64,000 nt of DNA from Streptomyces akebiae (GCF_019599145.1 NZ_CP080647.1:992001-1056000), one strand, 5' to 3'. Counted from the first letter of the stretch, positions 44,734-54,154 are shown. Notes: generated by a model from the letters alone, not told the origin. Program-made: numbers and translations.

Positions 44734-45129
44734 TCACGCGAGTTGCCGCTGCACCTCGCCGCTGTCCCAGTAGTCCGTTCGTCGTGTGATGAGACCGTCG
44801 GCGACGGTGAACACGAAGATCCCTCGGATGCGTACGGGCCGGTCGCCCGCCGAGCGTATACCGAACGTCATGACGTACGGCACCGCGGCCGACTCGCCGT
44901 CGACGAGGAAGCCCTCGGGCACGTAGCGCAGGTCGACGAATTCCTCCAGGAACCCGGTCAGCGCGGCACGGTACTCGGCGCGGCCCCTGCGGCTCCGCCC
45001 CATCGACGAGGTGTGGTCGTTGACGAAGTCCTCGGCCACGCAGGCGGCCACGGCGTCGGCGTCATGTGCGTTCAACGCCGCGAGGTATGCCTCGATCGCG
45101 GCGCGGGTTTCCTTCAGGACGAACCCCAC
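44734..45129 (-). CDS. SnoaL-like polyketide cyclase/NTF2 family protein
   Basis: The protein has 131 residues from GTG 45129, which overlaps the end of the VOC gene by 16 bases. AIEAYLAALNAHDADAVAAC, DFVNDHTSSMGRSRRGRAEY and PVRIRGIFVFTVADGLI match the SnoaL/ester-cyclase-like group. Members catalyse ring closures, hydrations or isomerisations, or bind small molecules. It is co-transcribed with the VOC protein, and the pair is outside the clear regulon sites. Confidence 0.8.
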   Translation of the reverse strand: MGFVLKETRAAIEAYLAALNAHDADAVAACVAEDFVNDHTSSMGRSRRGRAEYRAALTGFLEEFVDLRYVPEGFLVDGESAAVPYVMTFGIRSAGDRPVRIRGIFVFTVADGLITRRTDYWDSGEVQRQLA

Positions 45130-45566
45130 TTCTGCCGGACCGTGTCGAAGACACGCTGGTCGTGGGAGATCTCGACGACGTTGCCGTCGGGGTCCTTCAG
45201 AGCGCAGATGTAGCCGATGGGGTCGGGCATCTGCCGGGGCTCCCAGTGCAGGCAGCCCAGTTCGCGGGCCCTGTCCGCGAGCGCGTCGACGTCCCCGCGC
45301 TCCGGCACCTCGATGCCGATGTGCGCGAACGGGTGCAGCAGTCCCTGCTGGGTGCCCTTGTCCTTGTTGAACGACACCAGGACGAGCACGAACGGCGTCT
45401 CGGCCTGCTTGTCGTTCGAGAGCCAGACGCTCTCGCCGTCGGCGTCCTTGAACCGCTCGACGACGACCAGGGGAGTCAGCGAGGTGTAGAACTCGATCGC
45501 CTTGTCGAGATCGCCGGTCGGCAGCGCGACATGAGTCCAGCGGGCCGAGATGAGGCCGGTGGCCAC
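45114..45566 (-). CDS. VOC-family (glyoxalase/extradiol-like) protein
   Basis: The protein has 150 residues from GTG 45566, which follows GGAGGT. It holds a VOC repeat pair: WTHVALPTGDLDKAIEFYTS and FAHIGIEVPERGDVDALADR, ending GYICALKDPDGNVVEISHDQ. Candidate metal ligands are His in THVAL, His in FAHIGI and Glu in VVEISH. It could be a glyoxalase, an isomerase or a small dioxygenase. It is divergent from the aldo/keto reductase gene. Confidence 0.85.
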   Translation of the reverse strand: MATGLISARWTHVALPTGDLDKAIEFYTSLTPLVVVERFKDADGESVWLSNDKQAETPFVLVLVSFNKDKGTQQGLLHPFAHIGIEVPERGDVDALADRARELGCLHWEPRQMPDPIGYICALKDPDGNVVEISHDQRVFDTVRQKWGSS

Positions 45567-45753
45567 GGTACCTCCAGTGAGTGGTGCTGTTTTCCTCGAG
45601 CCTAGGTCTGCGCGCACCCGGAGGTCGATGTGCTGCGGACACAACGTCCGAGCCCGGAACGCTGACCCCGGGCGACATCGGTTCCGCGCCCGTCGCGGTG
45701 GGAGCCTGCGGCATGACGGCGACGGATGTCGCCGGCGAGGACGAGGAGAAGAC

Positions 45754-46788
45754 GTGCGCTACCGGATTCTGGGTGGGACGGGTATCGAGGTGAGCGAACT
45801 CTGCCTCGGGTCGATGATGTTCGGGGCCTGGGGCAACACCGACGAGGCGCAGTGCCGTCGCATCGTTTCGACGGCGCTGGACGCCGGGGTCAACGTCGTC
45901 GACACGGCCGACGTGTACGCCTTCGGCCAGTCGGAGGAGATACTCGGCCGCGCGCTGAAGGGACGCCGCGACGACGTCGTGGTCGTGTCGAAATTCCACA
46001 ACGAGATGCCCGGAAGGCCGCTCAACCGCAACCGGCACGGCAACTCCCGGCTCTGGATCAGGCGTGCCCTGGAGGACAGCCTGCGACGGCTGCGGACGGA
46101 CCACCTCGACGTGTACCTCGTCCACCGTCCCGATCCCCGGACCGACATCGAGGAGACACTCGGTGCGCTCAGCGACCTGGTGCGGGCGGGCAAGGTGCGG
46201 GCGATCGGGACCTCCAGCTTCCCGGCCGAGGAGATCGTGGAGTCCCAGTGGGCGGCCCGACGCGCCGGCCGCGAGCGGTTCACCGTGGAACAGCTGTCGT
46301 ACTCGGTGCTGGCCCGGCACGCTGAGGCCGCCGCGCTGCCCACCGCGCAGCGGCACCGTATGGGGGTCATGGTGTGGAGCCCGCTGAACGGCGGCTGGCT
46401 GACGGGCAAGTACCGGGCCGGCGCCGAACCGGCGCGGGACGCACGCGCGCGGACCCACGGCGACCATTTCGACTACGCCGACGAGCGGATACGCGAGCGC
46501 AAGCTGGCGGTCGTCGAGGAACTCGTGCGCCTCGCCGCGGACGAGGGCTGCACACTCGTCGAGCTGGCACTGCGGTTCGTACTCGCCCACCCCGGCGTCA
46601 CCTCGGCGCTCATGGGCCCGCGCACCCACGAGCAGCTCCTGACGCAGCTCACCGCGGTCGACCGGCCCCTGTCGGCAGAGGCGCTGGACCGGATCGACGA
46701 ACTCGTCGCTCCGGGCAGCGTGCTCAACCCGCGTGACGTCGGCCATACGCCTCCGGCGCTGGAGACCCCGGCGCTGCGCCGCCGCTGA
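45754..46788 (+). CDS. Aldo/keto reductase
   Basis: The protein has 344 residues from GTG 45754 (GAGGAGAAG upstream). The catalytic tetrad of the family is visible: Asp and Tyr in NVVDTADVYAFGQSEEILG, Lys in VVVVSKFHNE and His in VYLVHRPDPRTD. The NADPH-binding C-terminal part is GVTSALMGPRTHEQL. It probably reduces an aldehyde or ketone. It is a single-gene unit closed by an unusually long terminator. Confidence 0.9.
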   Translation: MRYRILGGTGIEVSELCLGSMMFGAWGNTDEAQCRRIVSTALDAGVNVVDTADVYAFGQSEEILGRALKGRRDDVVVVSKFHNEMPGRPLNRNRHGNSRLWIRRALEDSLRRLRTDHLDVYLVHRPDPRTDIEETLGALSDLVRAGKVRAIGTSSFPAEEIVESQWAARRAGRERFTVEQLSYSVLARHAEAAALPTAQRHRMGVMVWSPLNGGWLTGKYRAGAEPARDARARTHGDHFDYADERIRERKLAVVEELVRLAADEGCTLVELALRFVLAHPGVTSALMGPRTHEQLLTQLTAVDRPLSAEALDRIDELVAPGSVLNPRDVGHTPPALETPALRRR

Positions 46789-46822
46789 TCCCGGTGTGCC
46801 ACCGGTGGCGCACCGGTGCGCC

Positions 46823-46868
46823 ATGGCGGATGCCGGCCCCGCGTTGTCGCGGGGCCGGCATCCGCCAT
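46823..46868. terminator. Perfect 21-bp stem bidirectional terminator
   Basis: The arms at 46823-46843 and 46848-46868 are exact complements (ATGGCGGATGCCGGCCCC, then GCG) around a TTGT loop. It separates the aldo/keto reductase gene from the converging ABC permease operon. Confidence 0.88.
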
Positions 46869-46923
46869 CCGGTGCATCCGAGGGATCGGGTGCGTCCGGA
46901 GGGAATCGGTTCGGATCCTGCCG

Positions 46924-47838
46924 TCAGGTCGACCCGCGCTCGAAAGGCCGGCCCAGCGCCCCCGGTTCTCGGTGCTGGGTGGTGAACAGCAGCATGGCGA
47001 GGAGCGCGAGCAGATACGGGGCCGCGACGAGCAGTTGGGCGTTGAGGGTGACACCGAGCGCGGGGAGCGCCAGGCGCATCGCGTCGGAGAGGCCGAACAC
47101 CAGGCAGCCCAGCATGGTCCGACCCAGCCGCCAGGCCCCGAAGATCACCGCGGCGATGACGAGGTAGCCGCGTCCGGCGGTCATGTTCTGGTTGAACGAT
47201 CCGACCTCGCCGACCGCTAGGTACGCGCCGCCCAGGCCGGCCAGCGCGCCGCACCACAGCAGGGCCTGCCGACGGCGCGCGTTCACCTTGATGCCCGTGA
47301 CGTCGGCGGCCTGCGGGTTCTCCCCCACCGCCCGGAGTTCCAGGCCCCAGCGGCTGCGCTCCACCAACCACCAGGTCAGCGGCACCAGCAGAATCAGCAG
47401 GTAAGCGGGCCAGCGTTCGGAGAACAGGGGCTTGCCGATGAGCGGGATGTCCTGGAGCAGCGGGATCGACAGCACCCCGACCTGGTGCGAGGCGAACTGC
47501 TCGATCGTGATCAGGTAGCTCGTCAGTCCGAGCACCAGCGCGTTCAGCACGAGGCCGACGACGAAGGTGTTGATCTGGGCCCGGTGGGAGAGGTTGCCGT
47601 GCACGAAACCGACGACGAGGCCGGTCAGGACGCCGACCGCGAGGCCGACGGTGGCGCTGCCGGTCGCACTGGCGGTGGCGACCGAGGTGAACGCGGCGCT
47701 CAGCATCATCGCCTCGACGGAGATGTTCATCGCGCCGGCGCGCTGGGCCAGGTACTCACCGCAGGCGGCGAAGGCCAGCGGCACGGTCAGCCGGACACCG
47801 CTCGCGAGAATGGTCGTGGTGCTGTCCAGAACGCTCAC
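46924..47838 (-). CDS. BMP-type ABC transporter permease, second subunit
   Basis: The protein has 304 residues from GTG 47838, overlapping the preceding stop (GTGA). It has about eight hydrophobic segments. It has the branched-chain/nucleoside permease signature (AGAMNISVEAMMLSAAF, LELRAVGENPQAADVTGI, GRGYLVIAAVIFGAWR), as in the YufQ group of nucleoside importers. It is last in the four-gene importer operon starting at 51688. Confidence 0.9.
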   Translation of the reverse strand: MSVLDSTTTILASGVRLTVPLAFAACGEYLAQRAGAMNISVEAMMLSAAFTSVATASATGSATVGLAVGVLTGLVVGFVHGNLSHRAQINTFVVGLVLNALVLGLTSYLITIEQFASHQVGVLSIPLLQDIPLIGKPLFSERWPAYLLILLVPLTWWLVERSRWGLELRAVGENPQAADVTGIKVNARRRQALLWCGALAGLGGAYLAVGEVGSFNQNMTAGRGYLVIAAVIFGAWRLGRTMLGCLVFGLSDAMRLALPALGVTLNAQLLVAAPYLLALLAMLLFTTQHREPGALGRPFERGST

Positions 47839-49016
47839 GCGGCCACCTCCGTCTTGGTCGGGACAACGGAAACGGCGGACGCCGCCCGCAGTGTGGCGCC
47901 GCGACGCCCGTGGAAGAGGTCGACGAGGACGGGCGGTGCGACGAAGGCGAGGACGAGCAACGCCTTGACGATGTCGACGAGGTACGACGGAACGCCGGTG
48001 GCCGAGAGGAAATCGCCGCCCGCGCGCAGCACGGCGAACACGAACGACACCGGGACAGCGGCCAGGGGCCGGTTGCGGGCGACGAGCGCGACGAGCAGGC
48101 CGTCCCAGCCGACGTTGTCCGAGAGCCCGGCCTGCAGCCGGTTGGTGCTGACCGGGCTGGCCAGCAGCAGTCCTCCGGCCAGTCCCGCGAAAGCGCCGGA
48201 CAGCGCCAGGGTGAGACCGCCGAGGGCGGCCACCCTGACACCGGCGTGCTTGGCCGTGCGCGGGTTCAGACCGACCATGCGCACCTTGAAGCCCCACCGG
48301 CTGCGGCTCAGGAGCATGGCGACCGCGACCGCGGCGACGACCGCGAGGAACAGGCCCGTGTTGAGCTGCAGCGAGGGGTAGTGCCCGAAGCCGGCGAGCT
48401 GGGCGTTGGCCGGCAGGGCGTTGGACTGCGCGTCGGCGATGTCCCCGGCGCCCTGCACGCTCTCCTGCAGGACCCATGGCGTGCTGACCGCGAAGGTGAC
48501 GAGTTGGATGGCGAGGAACGTCATCAGCAGAGTGCTCACCGGGACGTTGACACCACGGAAGCGGAGCATCAGGGCGCTGAGCGCGGCCCAGGCGGCACCG
48601 CCGACCGCTGCGGCGCCCAGCACCACGACGACCAGCATCGGACCGGGCACGGCCAGGCGCAGCCCCACCCAGGCACCGGCCAGGCCGCCGATGAGCACCT
48701 GCCCCTCCTGTCCGATGTTGAACGTGCCGGCGGTCGCGCAGACGCACGCACCGACCGCGACCAGCAGCAGGGGCGCCGTGTTGAGCAGCGTCGTCGTCCA
48801 TCCGGTGGCGTTGGCGAGGGACCCGGTCCATATCGCGGTCAGCGAAGCGCTCGGCGAGGCACCGGTCAGCGTGAGCAGCAGCGCGGACACGCCGCCGGCG
48901 ACACCGATGAGCGCGAGTGTCAGGCCCGCCGTCATCCAGTCACGGCGCCCTGGCCGGAGCCGGGCGAGCAAGCGTCGGCCGGGGTCGTCCGGATCCGTCA
49001 GAGAGGCGGCACTCAT
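47835..49016 (-). CDS. BMP-type ABC transporter permease, first subunit
   Basis: This 393-residue protein has the YufP-like layout with a long N-terminus and about ten hydrophobic segments. Signature segments are AGTFNIGQEGQVLIGGLAGA and FKVRMVGLNPRTAKHAGV. Its start overlaps the ATPase stop. The pair forms the membrane channel for a nucleoside-, purine- or small-molecule-type ligand. Confidence 0.9.
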   Translation of the reverse strand: MSAASLTDPDDPGRRLLARLRPGRRDWMTAGLTLALIGVAGGVSALLLTLTGASPSASLTAIWTGSLANATGWTTTLLNTAPLLLVAVGACVCATAGTFNIGQEGQVLIGGLAGAWVGLRLAVPGPMLVVVVLGAAAVGGAAWAALSALMLRFRGVNVPVSTLLMTFLAIQLVTFAVSTPWVLQESVQGAGDIADAQSNALPANAQLAGFGHYPSLQLNTGLFLAVVAAVAVAMLLSRSRWGFKVRMVGLNPRTAKHAGVRVAALGGLTLALSGAFAGLAGGLLLASPVSTNRLQAGLSDNVGWDGLLVALVARNRPLAAVPVSFVFAVLRAGGDFLSATGVPSYLVDIVKALLVLAFVAPPVLVDLFHGRRGATLRAASAVSVVPTKTEVAA

Positions 49017-50566
49017 GCGGCCTCACCGCCGACCAGCATGCCGAGCCGTTCGGGGGTCGCCTCGGAGGCGGGGAGTGCTCCGGTGATCCGCCCGGACGAG
49101 ATCACCGCGATCCGACTCGCAAGGGCCATGACTTCCTCGAATTCGGTGGAGATGAGCAGCACGCCGACGCCCTCGTCGGCCGCTGCGCGCAGCCGGGCGT
49201 ACATGTCCTCGATGGCACCGATGTCGAGGCCGTGGGTGGGCTGTGCGGCCACCAGGACCCGGGTGTCACCGGACAGTTCCCGGGCGAGGACGACCCGCTG
49301 CTGGTTGCCGCCGGACAGGCTGCGCACGGGTGCGTCCAGCGACGGGGTGACGATGTTGAACTCGTCGGCGAGGCGGCGCGCCTCGGCGAGCATGGCGCTC
49401 CGCCTCAGCAGGAACCGGCCGCTGACCTTGCCGAGCGACTTCATCGTCAGGTTCTCGGCGACGCTCATGTCGAGGACGACGCCGCTGTGATGCCGGTCCT
49501 CCGGCACGATGCCGAGACCGGCCTTGCAGAGGGCTCCCGGCCGCGTCACGTCGACCCTGCTCCCGGTGACCTCGACGGTGCCCGCGGTCGGCGGGATCAA
49601 CCCTGCGAGGACATCGCCGAGGGTCGCCTGGCCGTTGCCCTCGACGCCGTAGAGGGCGACGATCTCGCCCGACTCCACGGTCAGGTCGACGTCCGCGAGG
49701 AGTCTGACCCCGCCTTGCTCGACGGTGAGTCCGGCGAGGCGGAGGACGGGCGGCTGCCCTTCGGGGCCACCGCCCCCCTCGGGCCTCCTGCCTGTCGGCA
49801 CCAGGCCGAGGGCGGCGGCCTCCTCCCCCAGGGACACGTCCCTGCCCACCATCTGCCGGGCGAGCAGCTGGGGAGTGGTCTCGGCGGTGACGGCCCGGAA
49901 GGCGACACTTCCCTTGCGCAGAACCGTCACCCGGTCGGTGGCCTGGGCGATCTCGGCGAGCTTGTGGCTGATGAGGATGACCGCGCGTCCCTCCTCCTGC
50001 ACCACCCGGCCGAGCACGGCGAACAACTCCTCCGACTCGACCTGGGTCAGCACCGAGGTGGGCTCGTCCAGGATCAGGATCTGAGGGTTGCGCCGCAGGC
50101 ACTTGACCACCTCGACCCGCTGCCGCTCACCGGCCGAGAGAGTCTCGACGGGTGCGTCGGGGTCGATGGGCAGCCCGTACCGCGCCGAGACCTCGGCGAT
50201 ATCGGCGCAGATGGCCTGCTTGTTCACCTTGCCGTGGTCGCCGAGCGCCACGTTCTCCCACACGGTCAACCCGTTGATGAGGCTGAAATGCTGGTGCACC
50301 ATGCCGATGCCCAGCTCGGCCGCTTCCTGCGGGCTGTCCAGCGCGACCTCCTCCCCGCACACCAGGACGGTGCCGGCATCGCGCCGGACCAGCCCGAGCA
50401 GGACCTTCATGAGGCTGGACTTGCCCGCCCCGTTCTCACCAAGGAGTCCGTGGATCTCGCCGGCGTCGACCCTGAGGTCGACGCCGGCGCAGGCCTTGAC
50501 GGATCCGTATGACTTCGTGATGCCGCGCAGCTCGAGAATCGGAACCGCTGAGGTCGTCGGTGTCAT
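49013..50566 (-). CDS. Duplicated ABC ATPase of a BMP-type importer
   Basis: This 517-residue protein has two nucleotide-binding domains. NBD1 has Walker A GENGAGKSSLMK, signature LSAGERQRVEV and Walker B ILILDEPT. NBD2 has the reduced P-loop GVEGNGQATLGD, signature LSGGNQQRVVLAREL and VLVAAQPTHGLD in place of a canonical Walker B, all usual for this family (RbsA/YufO type). It energises uptake through the two permeases below it in the operon. Confidence 0.92.
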   Translation of the reverse strand: MTPTTSAVPILELRGITKSYGSVKACAGVDLRVDAGEIHGLLGENGAGKSSLMKVLLGLVRRDAGTVLVCGEEVALDSPQEAAELGIGMVHQHFSLINGLTVWENVALGDHGKVNKQAICADIAEVSARYGLPIDPDAPVETLSAGERQRVEVVKCLRRNPQILILDEPTSVLTQVESEELFAVLGRVVQEEGRAVILISHKLAEIAQATDRVTVLRKGSVAFRAVTAETTPQLLARQMVGRDVSLGEEAAALGLVPTGRRPEGGGGPEGQPPVLRLAGLTVEQGGVRLLADVDLTVESGEIVALYGVEGNGQATLGDVLAGLIPPTAGTVEVTGSRVDVTRPGALCKAGLGIVPEDRHHSGVVLDMSVAENLTMKSLGKVSGRFLLRRSAMLAEARRLADEFNIVTPSLDAPVRSLSGGNQQRVVLARELSGDTRVLVAAQPTHGLDIGAIEDMYARLRAAADEGVGVLLISTEFEEVMALASRIAVISSGRITGALPASEATPERLGMLVGGEAA

Positions 50567-50596
50567 CGCTGATCTTTCCTCGTCGCTGTCGGCGCT

Positions 50597-51688
50597 TCAG
50601 CCGAGGCGCTCGACCTCGGCCGCCGGATCGATCTTGTCGGTGCCGATCTTCTTCATGAACCGGTCCAGCCGCTGCGCCTCGTCGCCCTCGGGACGGCAGA
50701 TCTTGACGGTCGGGTAGGGGTCGACGCCCAGCTTCCACACGCGCGTCGTGCCCATCTTGAGGTTGTCCTTGGCGAACTCCTCCAGCGCTGAGCGGAAGTA
50801 GTCACCCGGGCTGAAGATCACGGAGATGTCGTACTTCGGGCTGGTCGAGTCGCACCGGTCGGTGCCCGGCGTGAGCGTCAGCGCACCGCCCTCGTTCGCC
50901 ATCTGCGCGGCGGCGTCGGTCGCTCCGCCGAGGTAGGGGTAGATGACCTTGATCCCCTGGCTGATCTGTGCCTGGGTGGCTTCCTTGGCCTTGGCCGAGT
51001 CGTTGAAGTCGCCGGTGTAGGTGCTCGTCATGGTGGCCTTCGGGAGGACCTCCCGGATCCCCGCCAGGAACGCCTTGGCGGCGTTGACGCTGAAGTCGGC
51101 CTTGTTGCCGGTGATGAACCCGGCCTTGGTGTAGCCGGCCGCCTTCATCTTCAGGCCCGCGGCGTAGCCGGCGGCGAGCAGGGACTGGTTGGGGTCGTCG
51201 GCGGACAGCAGGACCCGGGGGTGGACGTCGGTGTCCGACGACGACGGCAGGTACCAGACCGTCTTGCTGCAGACCGGTTCCTCGGAGGCCGGGATCGCCG
51301 TCTTGAGCTCGCTCGCGCCGAGCGCGACCATGTCGACGTTCTGCTGGCACATCGCGCGGGCCGCGGTGAGCGCGTCGCTCGGCGGCACACTGCCGCGCTT
51401 GATGATCGTCCAGTCCTTCTCCTTCGCGAACGCCTCCGCCGAGTCGACGAAGCTCTGGTAGTAGCCGCGGTCGTTGATGTCGCCGGGGCTGAGGACACCG
51501 ACGACGACCTTGCCGTCACCGTTGACGTCGGGCTCCTTGAGGGCGGAGTCGCTGCCGCCGCCGTTCGCCGCAGGGGTCGCTTTGGACGCCGTCGCCGCGT
51601 TGTCGGCGCAGCCGGAGAGCACGAGGGCTCCCGCGAAAGCGAGGCCGGCCGCGGCCCGACGACGCCTGGGCATGCTTCTTGTGGTCAT
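50597..51688 (-). CDS. BMP-family ABC transporter substrate-binding lipoprotein
   Basis: The protein has 363 residues from the ATG at 51688. The signal has a basic start (PRRRRAAAG) and a lipobox (LSGC). The BMP fold marks are VVVGVLSPGDINDRGYYQSF, MVALGASELK and KAGFITGNKADFSVNAAKAF. Relatives bind nucleosides or purines; aromatic and amide ligands are also known. Heading the importer operon beside an amidohydrolase and near a PucR regulator suggests an N-containing heterocycle (inference). Confidence 0.9.
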   Translation of the reverse strand: MTTRSMPRRRRAAAGLAFAGALVLSGCADNAATASKATPAANGGGSDSALKEPDVNGDGKVVVGVLSPGDINDRGYYQSFVDSAEAFAKEKDWTIIKRGSVPPSDALTAARAMCQQNVDMVALGASELKTAIPASEEPVCSKTVWYLPSSSDTDVHPRVLLSADDPNQSLLAAGYAAGLKMKAAGYTKAGFITGNKADFSVNAAKAFLAGIREVLPKATMTSTYTGDFNDSAKAKEATQAQISQGIKVIYPYLGGATDAAAQMANEGGALTLTPGTDRCDSTSPKYDISVIFSPGDYFRSALEEFAKDNLKMGTTRVWKLGVDPYPTVKICRPEGDEAQRLDRFMKKIGTDKIDPAAEVERLG

Positions 51689-52438
51689 CTGTGTGCTTCC
51701 GTTCGCTCGGTGGCACCGCCTCTTCGGGGCGGTGATCACGTCGGGGGTGGCGGTCTGTCGGCGGGGCCGACGGCCCGGTCGAGTTCGGCGCAGGAGACAC
51801 GGTCCTCGTGGGAGAGGGGCTCCTCGCCCGTGGTGACGAACCACGGGATCCGCCCGGCCATTCGGACCCGGTTGGGGTCGACGCGGTCAGGAGCGGATGT
51901 GATCGAAAGATCGGTGGTGGTGCGGACGGCCTCCGAGGGCGCGATGAGCGCGTCCTGGAAGCAGGGATGGTGTTCGCCCCGGACTTCGCCCGTGCGCCCG
52001 CCACTCCATGGGGCGAGGCTGTCGGCCGACGACGGTGGGTCGACGTTCTGTGTGGGGCGCAGTCGCCGGTCGGCGATGGCCGTTTCACTGGCGCACAGTG
52101 GATGTGCGAGGGCCACCGCTCGATGTGATCGAGGGTCTCGCTGGTCGTGACGTTCGCTGTGAGAGCGTCGGTGTGCTCGGTGTCGAGCCAGGCGTCTTCG
52201 GCTGGGGGTGTCCGGCTGCCGGGCACCGGTGAACGACCGTGATCGACGGCGGCCCTCGCTGAACTGCGTGCAGCAGCCGTACGGCGCGGCGTCGACTCCT
52301 GTGTTGGAGGCGAGTGTGTCGGAGGCGAGCCTGGTAGGTCGTGCCGGCCGGGCCGGCGACCATCCCTCGTGACAGCGGGTCCTGTTTCCTCGCCGACGGA
52401 AGCCCTGACTTGTCGATGACGTTCAACGGCGGGTCTCC
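51689..52438. other. 750-bp gap with no recognisable gene
   Basis: Only short or low-complexity frames occur here. A reverse-strand frame at 51736-52116 (126 codons, with RVRMAGRIPWFVTTGEEPLS) has some protein-like composition but no family I recognise, and another at 52085-52426 begins MNVIDKSGLPSARKQD. Together they could be the debris of one lost gene between the amidohydrolase and the importer. No tRNA or clear terminator is seen. Confidence 0.5.
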
Positions 52439-53818
52439 TTACCGGTCGGCCGCCCGCTCCGTGGGCCAGGTGGGGCGGGGCGTGATGCCGGCGCGTCCGA
52501 GGAGGGCGGCGGATCGTTCGGCGGCGGCCGCGGCGACGGCCGCCAGGTCAACACCCGTCGGCCGCCGGTCACGGACGACCACGCGGCCGTCGACCAGCAC
52601 GTCACGGACGGTGCGCGAGACATGACCCCATACGAGCTGGCGGGCGAGGTCGCCCCGGGGGATCCAGGCGGGATCGTCGGCGTCGAGCACGACGATGTCG
52701 GCGGCCTTGCCCACCTCGATCGAGCCGATGCGGTCGCCGAGACCGATGGCCCGAGCGCCGTCGATCGTCGCCAGCGCGAACGCCTGCTCGGCGCGGACAG
52801 GGTCGGGCAGATCACGGTCGCGTTCGAGGGCGGCGAACAGGTAGGCGGCGAGGAGGACGTCCGGGCCGTCACCGGCGTTGTGCGCGTCGCAGCCCAGCGC
52901 CACCCGGCCGCCACGCCGCACCAGTTCGGCATGGCGGGATGCACGCGTGTACCCCTGGGCGAGACGCAGGTAGGCCCCCGGGCAGACGGCGACAGCGGTT
53001 CCGGTCTCGAGGATGGCGTCGACCTCCGCGTCGTCGAGCCACAGGGCGTGCCCCAGCAGCAGACGTGGGCCGAGCACCCCCAGCTCGCGGAAGTGGACCA
53101 CCGGCCGGCGCGCGCAGCGCAGGGCGTAAGCCTCGATGTCGGCGGGTCCCGGCGAGATGTGCCAGGTGAGTCCGACATCGAGCCGCTGGGCCAGGCTCGC
53201 CGCCCCGGCGAAGAGTTCGTCGCTCGCCAGGTCGTGGCCGACGAGCGTCACCCAGCCGGTGACCGGCCCGGTGGCCGGCAGGGACCTGACGATGTCCTCC
53301 TGCCGGGCGAGCACCTCGTCGGCGGGCGCGCCGAACGGCACGCCCTCGGCGTCCCAGCCCCAGCCGCCGACCCGCGCGCGGACACCTGCGGCGGCGAGCC
53401 CCGCGGCGACTCGTTCCGGGTAGGCCACCGTGCCCGGTTCCAGCACCGTGGTGACGCCCCGGGTCAGACAGTCGACCGCCGTGATGGTCGCGGCCAGTTC
53501 GTCGTCGTCACCGTCGGCGTGGGCGTGCAGCGGGACGATCCAGTCGAAGATCGACTCCTGCGAGCCGATGTCGTCCGGGATCGTGCTGCGCACGAGGGGG
53601 TCGACGGTGGTGTGCTGGTGGGCGTCGACCAGGCCCGGGATCACGACACAGCCCGACGCGTCGATCTCCCGCGCTCCCGGGAAGCGGGCGCGCAGGTCCG
53701 CGGCCGTGCCGAGTGCGGCGATGCCGTCCCCGGAGACCGCGACCGTCGTACCGGTGAGGACGCGCCGAGCGGGGTCCATCGTGACGACGTCGCCACCCAC
53801 GATCAGAAGGTCGGTCAT
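52439..53818 (-). CDS. Amidohydrolase (TrzN/AtzA-SsnA-like deaminase group)
   Basis: This 459-residue metal-dependent hydrolase has the HxH motif in PGLVDAHQHTTVDPLVR, metal His in LTWHISPGP, GHALWLDD (catalytic His) and the metal Asp in ALGCDAHNAGDG. Beta-sandwich ends are VGGDVVTMDPARRVL and KAADIVVLDADDPAW. The group deaminates or dechlorinates N-heterocycles such as guanine, 8-oxoguanine or s-triazines. Its ATG overlaps the stop of the truncated alcohol dehydrogenase fragment upstream, so it is translated from that transcript. Confidence 0.87.
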   Translation of the reverse strand: MTDLLIVGGDVVTMDPARRVLTGTTVAVSGDGIAALGTAADLRARFPGAREIDASGCVVIPGLVDAHQHTTVDPLVRSTIPDDIGSQESIFDWIVPLHAHADGDDDELAATITAVDCLTRGVTTVLEPGTVAYPERVAAGLAAAGVRARVGGWGWDAEGVPFGAPADEVLARQEDIVRSLPATGPVTGWVTLVGHDLASDELFAGAASLAQRLDVGLTWHISPGPADIEAYALRCARRPVVHFRELGVLGPRLLLGHALWLDDAEVDAILETGTAVAVCPGAYLRLAQGYTRASRHAELVRRGGRVALGCDAHNAGDGPDVLLAAYLFAALERDRDLPDPVRAEQAFALATIDGARAIGLGDRIGSIEVGKAADIVVLDADDPAWIPRGDLARQLVWGHVSRTVRDVLVDGRVVVRDRRPTGVDLAAVAAAAAERSAALLGRAGITPRPTWPTERAADR

Positions 53819-54120
53819 GGCTCGATCACGACCTTGCCGATCGTCTCGCGGGCGGCGAGCACGTCCCGGTCACCGGGGACGACCCAGCTGACCGCGGTCC
53901 CGGTCGCCACCACCGTCCCGGCGAAGTCCATGCCCGGCACGGGCGGAAGCCGGAAGCCGGGTACCCGGCCCGGCCCCATGCGCTGCGGCAGGTCCAGGCG
54001 GTTCAGCCCGCGGTGCACGACCTCGACGAGAACGTCGCGCGGTCCGCGGACCGGCTCGGGGAAACCCTGCGGGGACACGGCCTCGGGTCCGCCGAAATCT
54101 GTCTGCACCATGGCTCGCAC
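53815..54120 (-). pseudogene. Internally deleted medium-chain dehydrogenase (quinone oxidoreductase type)
   Basis: This 101-residue frame is in two parts. Residues 1 to about 86 are the GroES-like N-terminus of an MDR enzyme (MVQTDFGGPEAV, VLVEVVHRGLNRLDLPQR, VPGMDFAGTVVATG). The last 15 or so (AARETIGKVVIEP) equal the extreme C-terminus of the same family. About 220-240 residues carrying the cofactor site are missing, yet the junction keeps the frame and the stop still overlaps the amidohydrolase start. It is inactive as a dehydrogenase but may be kept as a translational lead-in. Confidence 0.82.
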
Positions 54121-54138
54121 CGCACTGCCTCCTCACCC

Positions 54139-54154
54139 TTGCCGTCTCGCATTG
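54139..54154 (-). promoter_or_regulatory. Regulon motif, site g1
   Basis: The reverse strand reads CAATGCGAGACGGCAA, a strong consensus match, 18 bp before the start of the MDR remnant and amidohydrolase unit. It is embedded in a CTCGCATTGCGAG inverted repeat. Confidence 0.68.

Noticed and set aside
49013..50566. Degenerate second Walker motifs as a sign of a broken ATPase
   Set aside because: Reduced P-loop and Walker B motifs in the second half are normal for duplicated RbsA/YufO-type ATPases.
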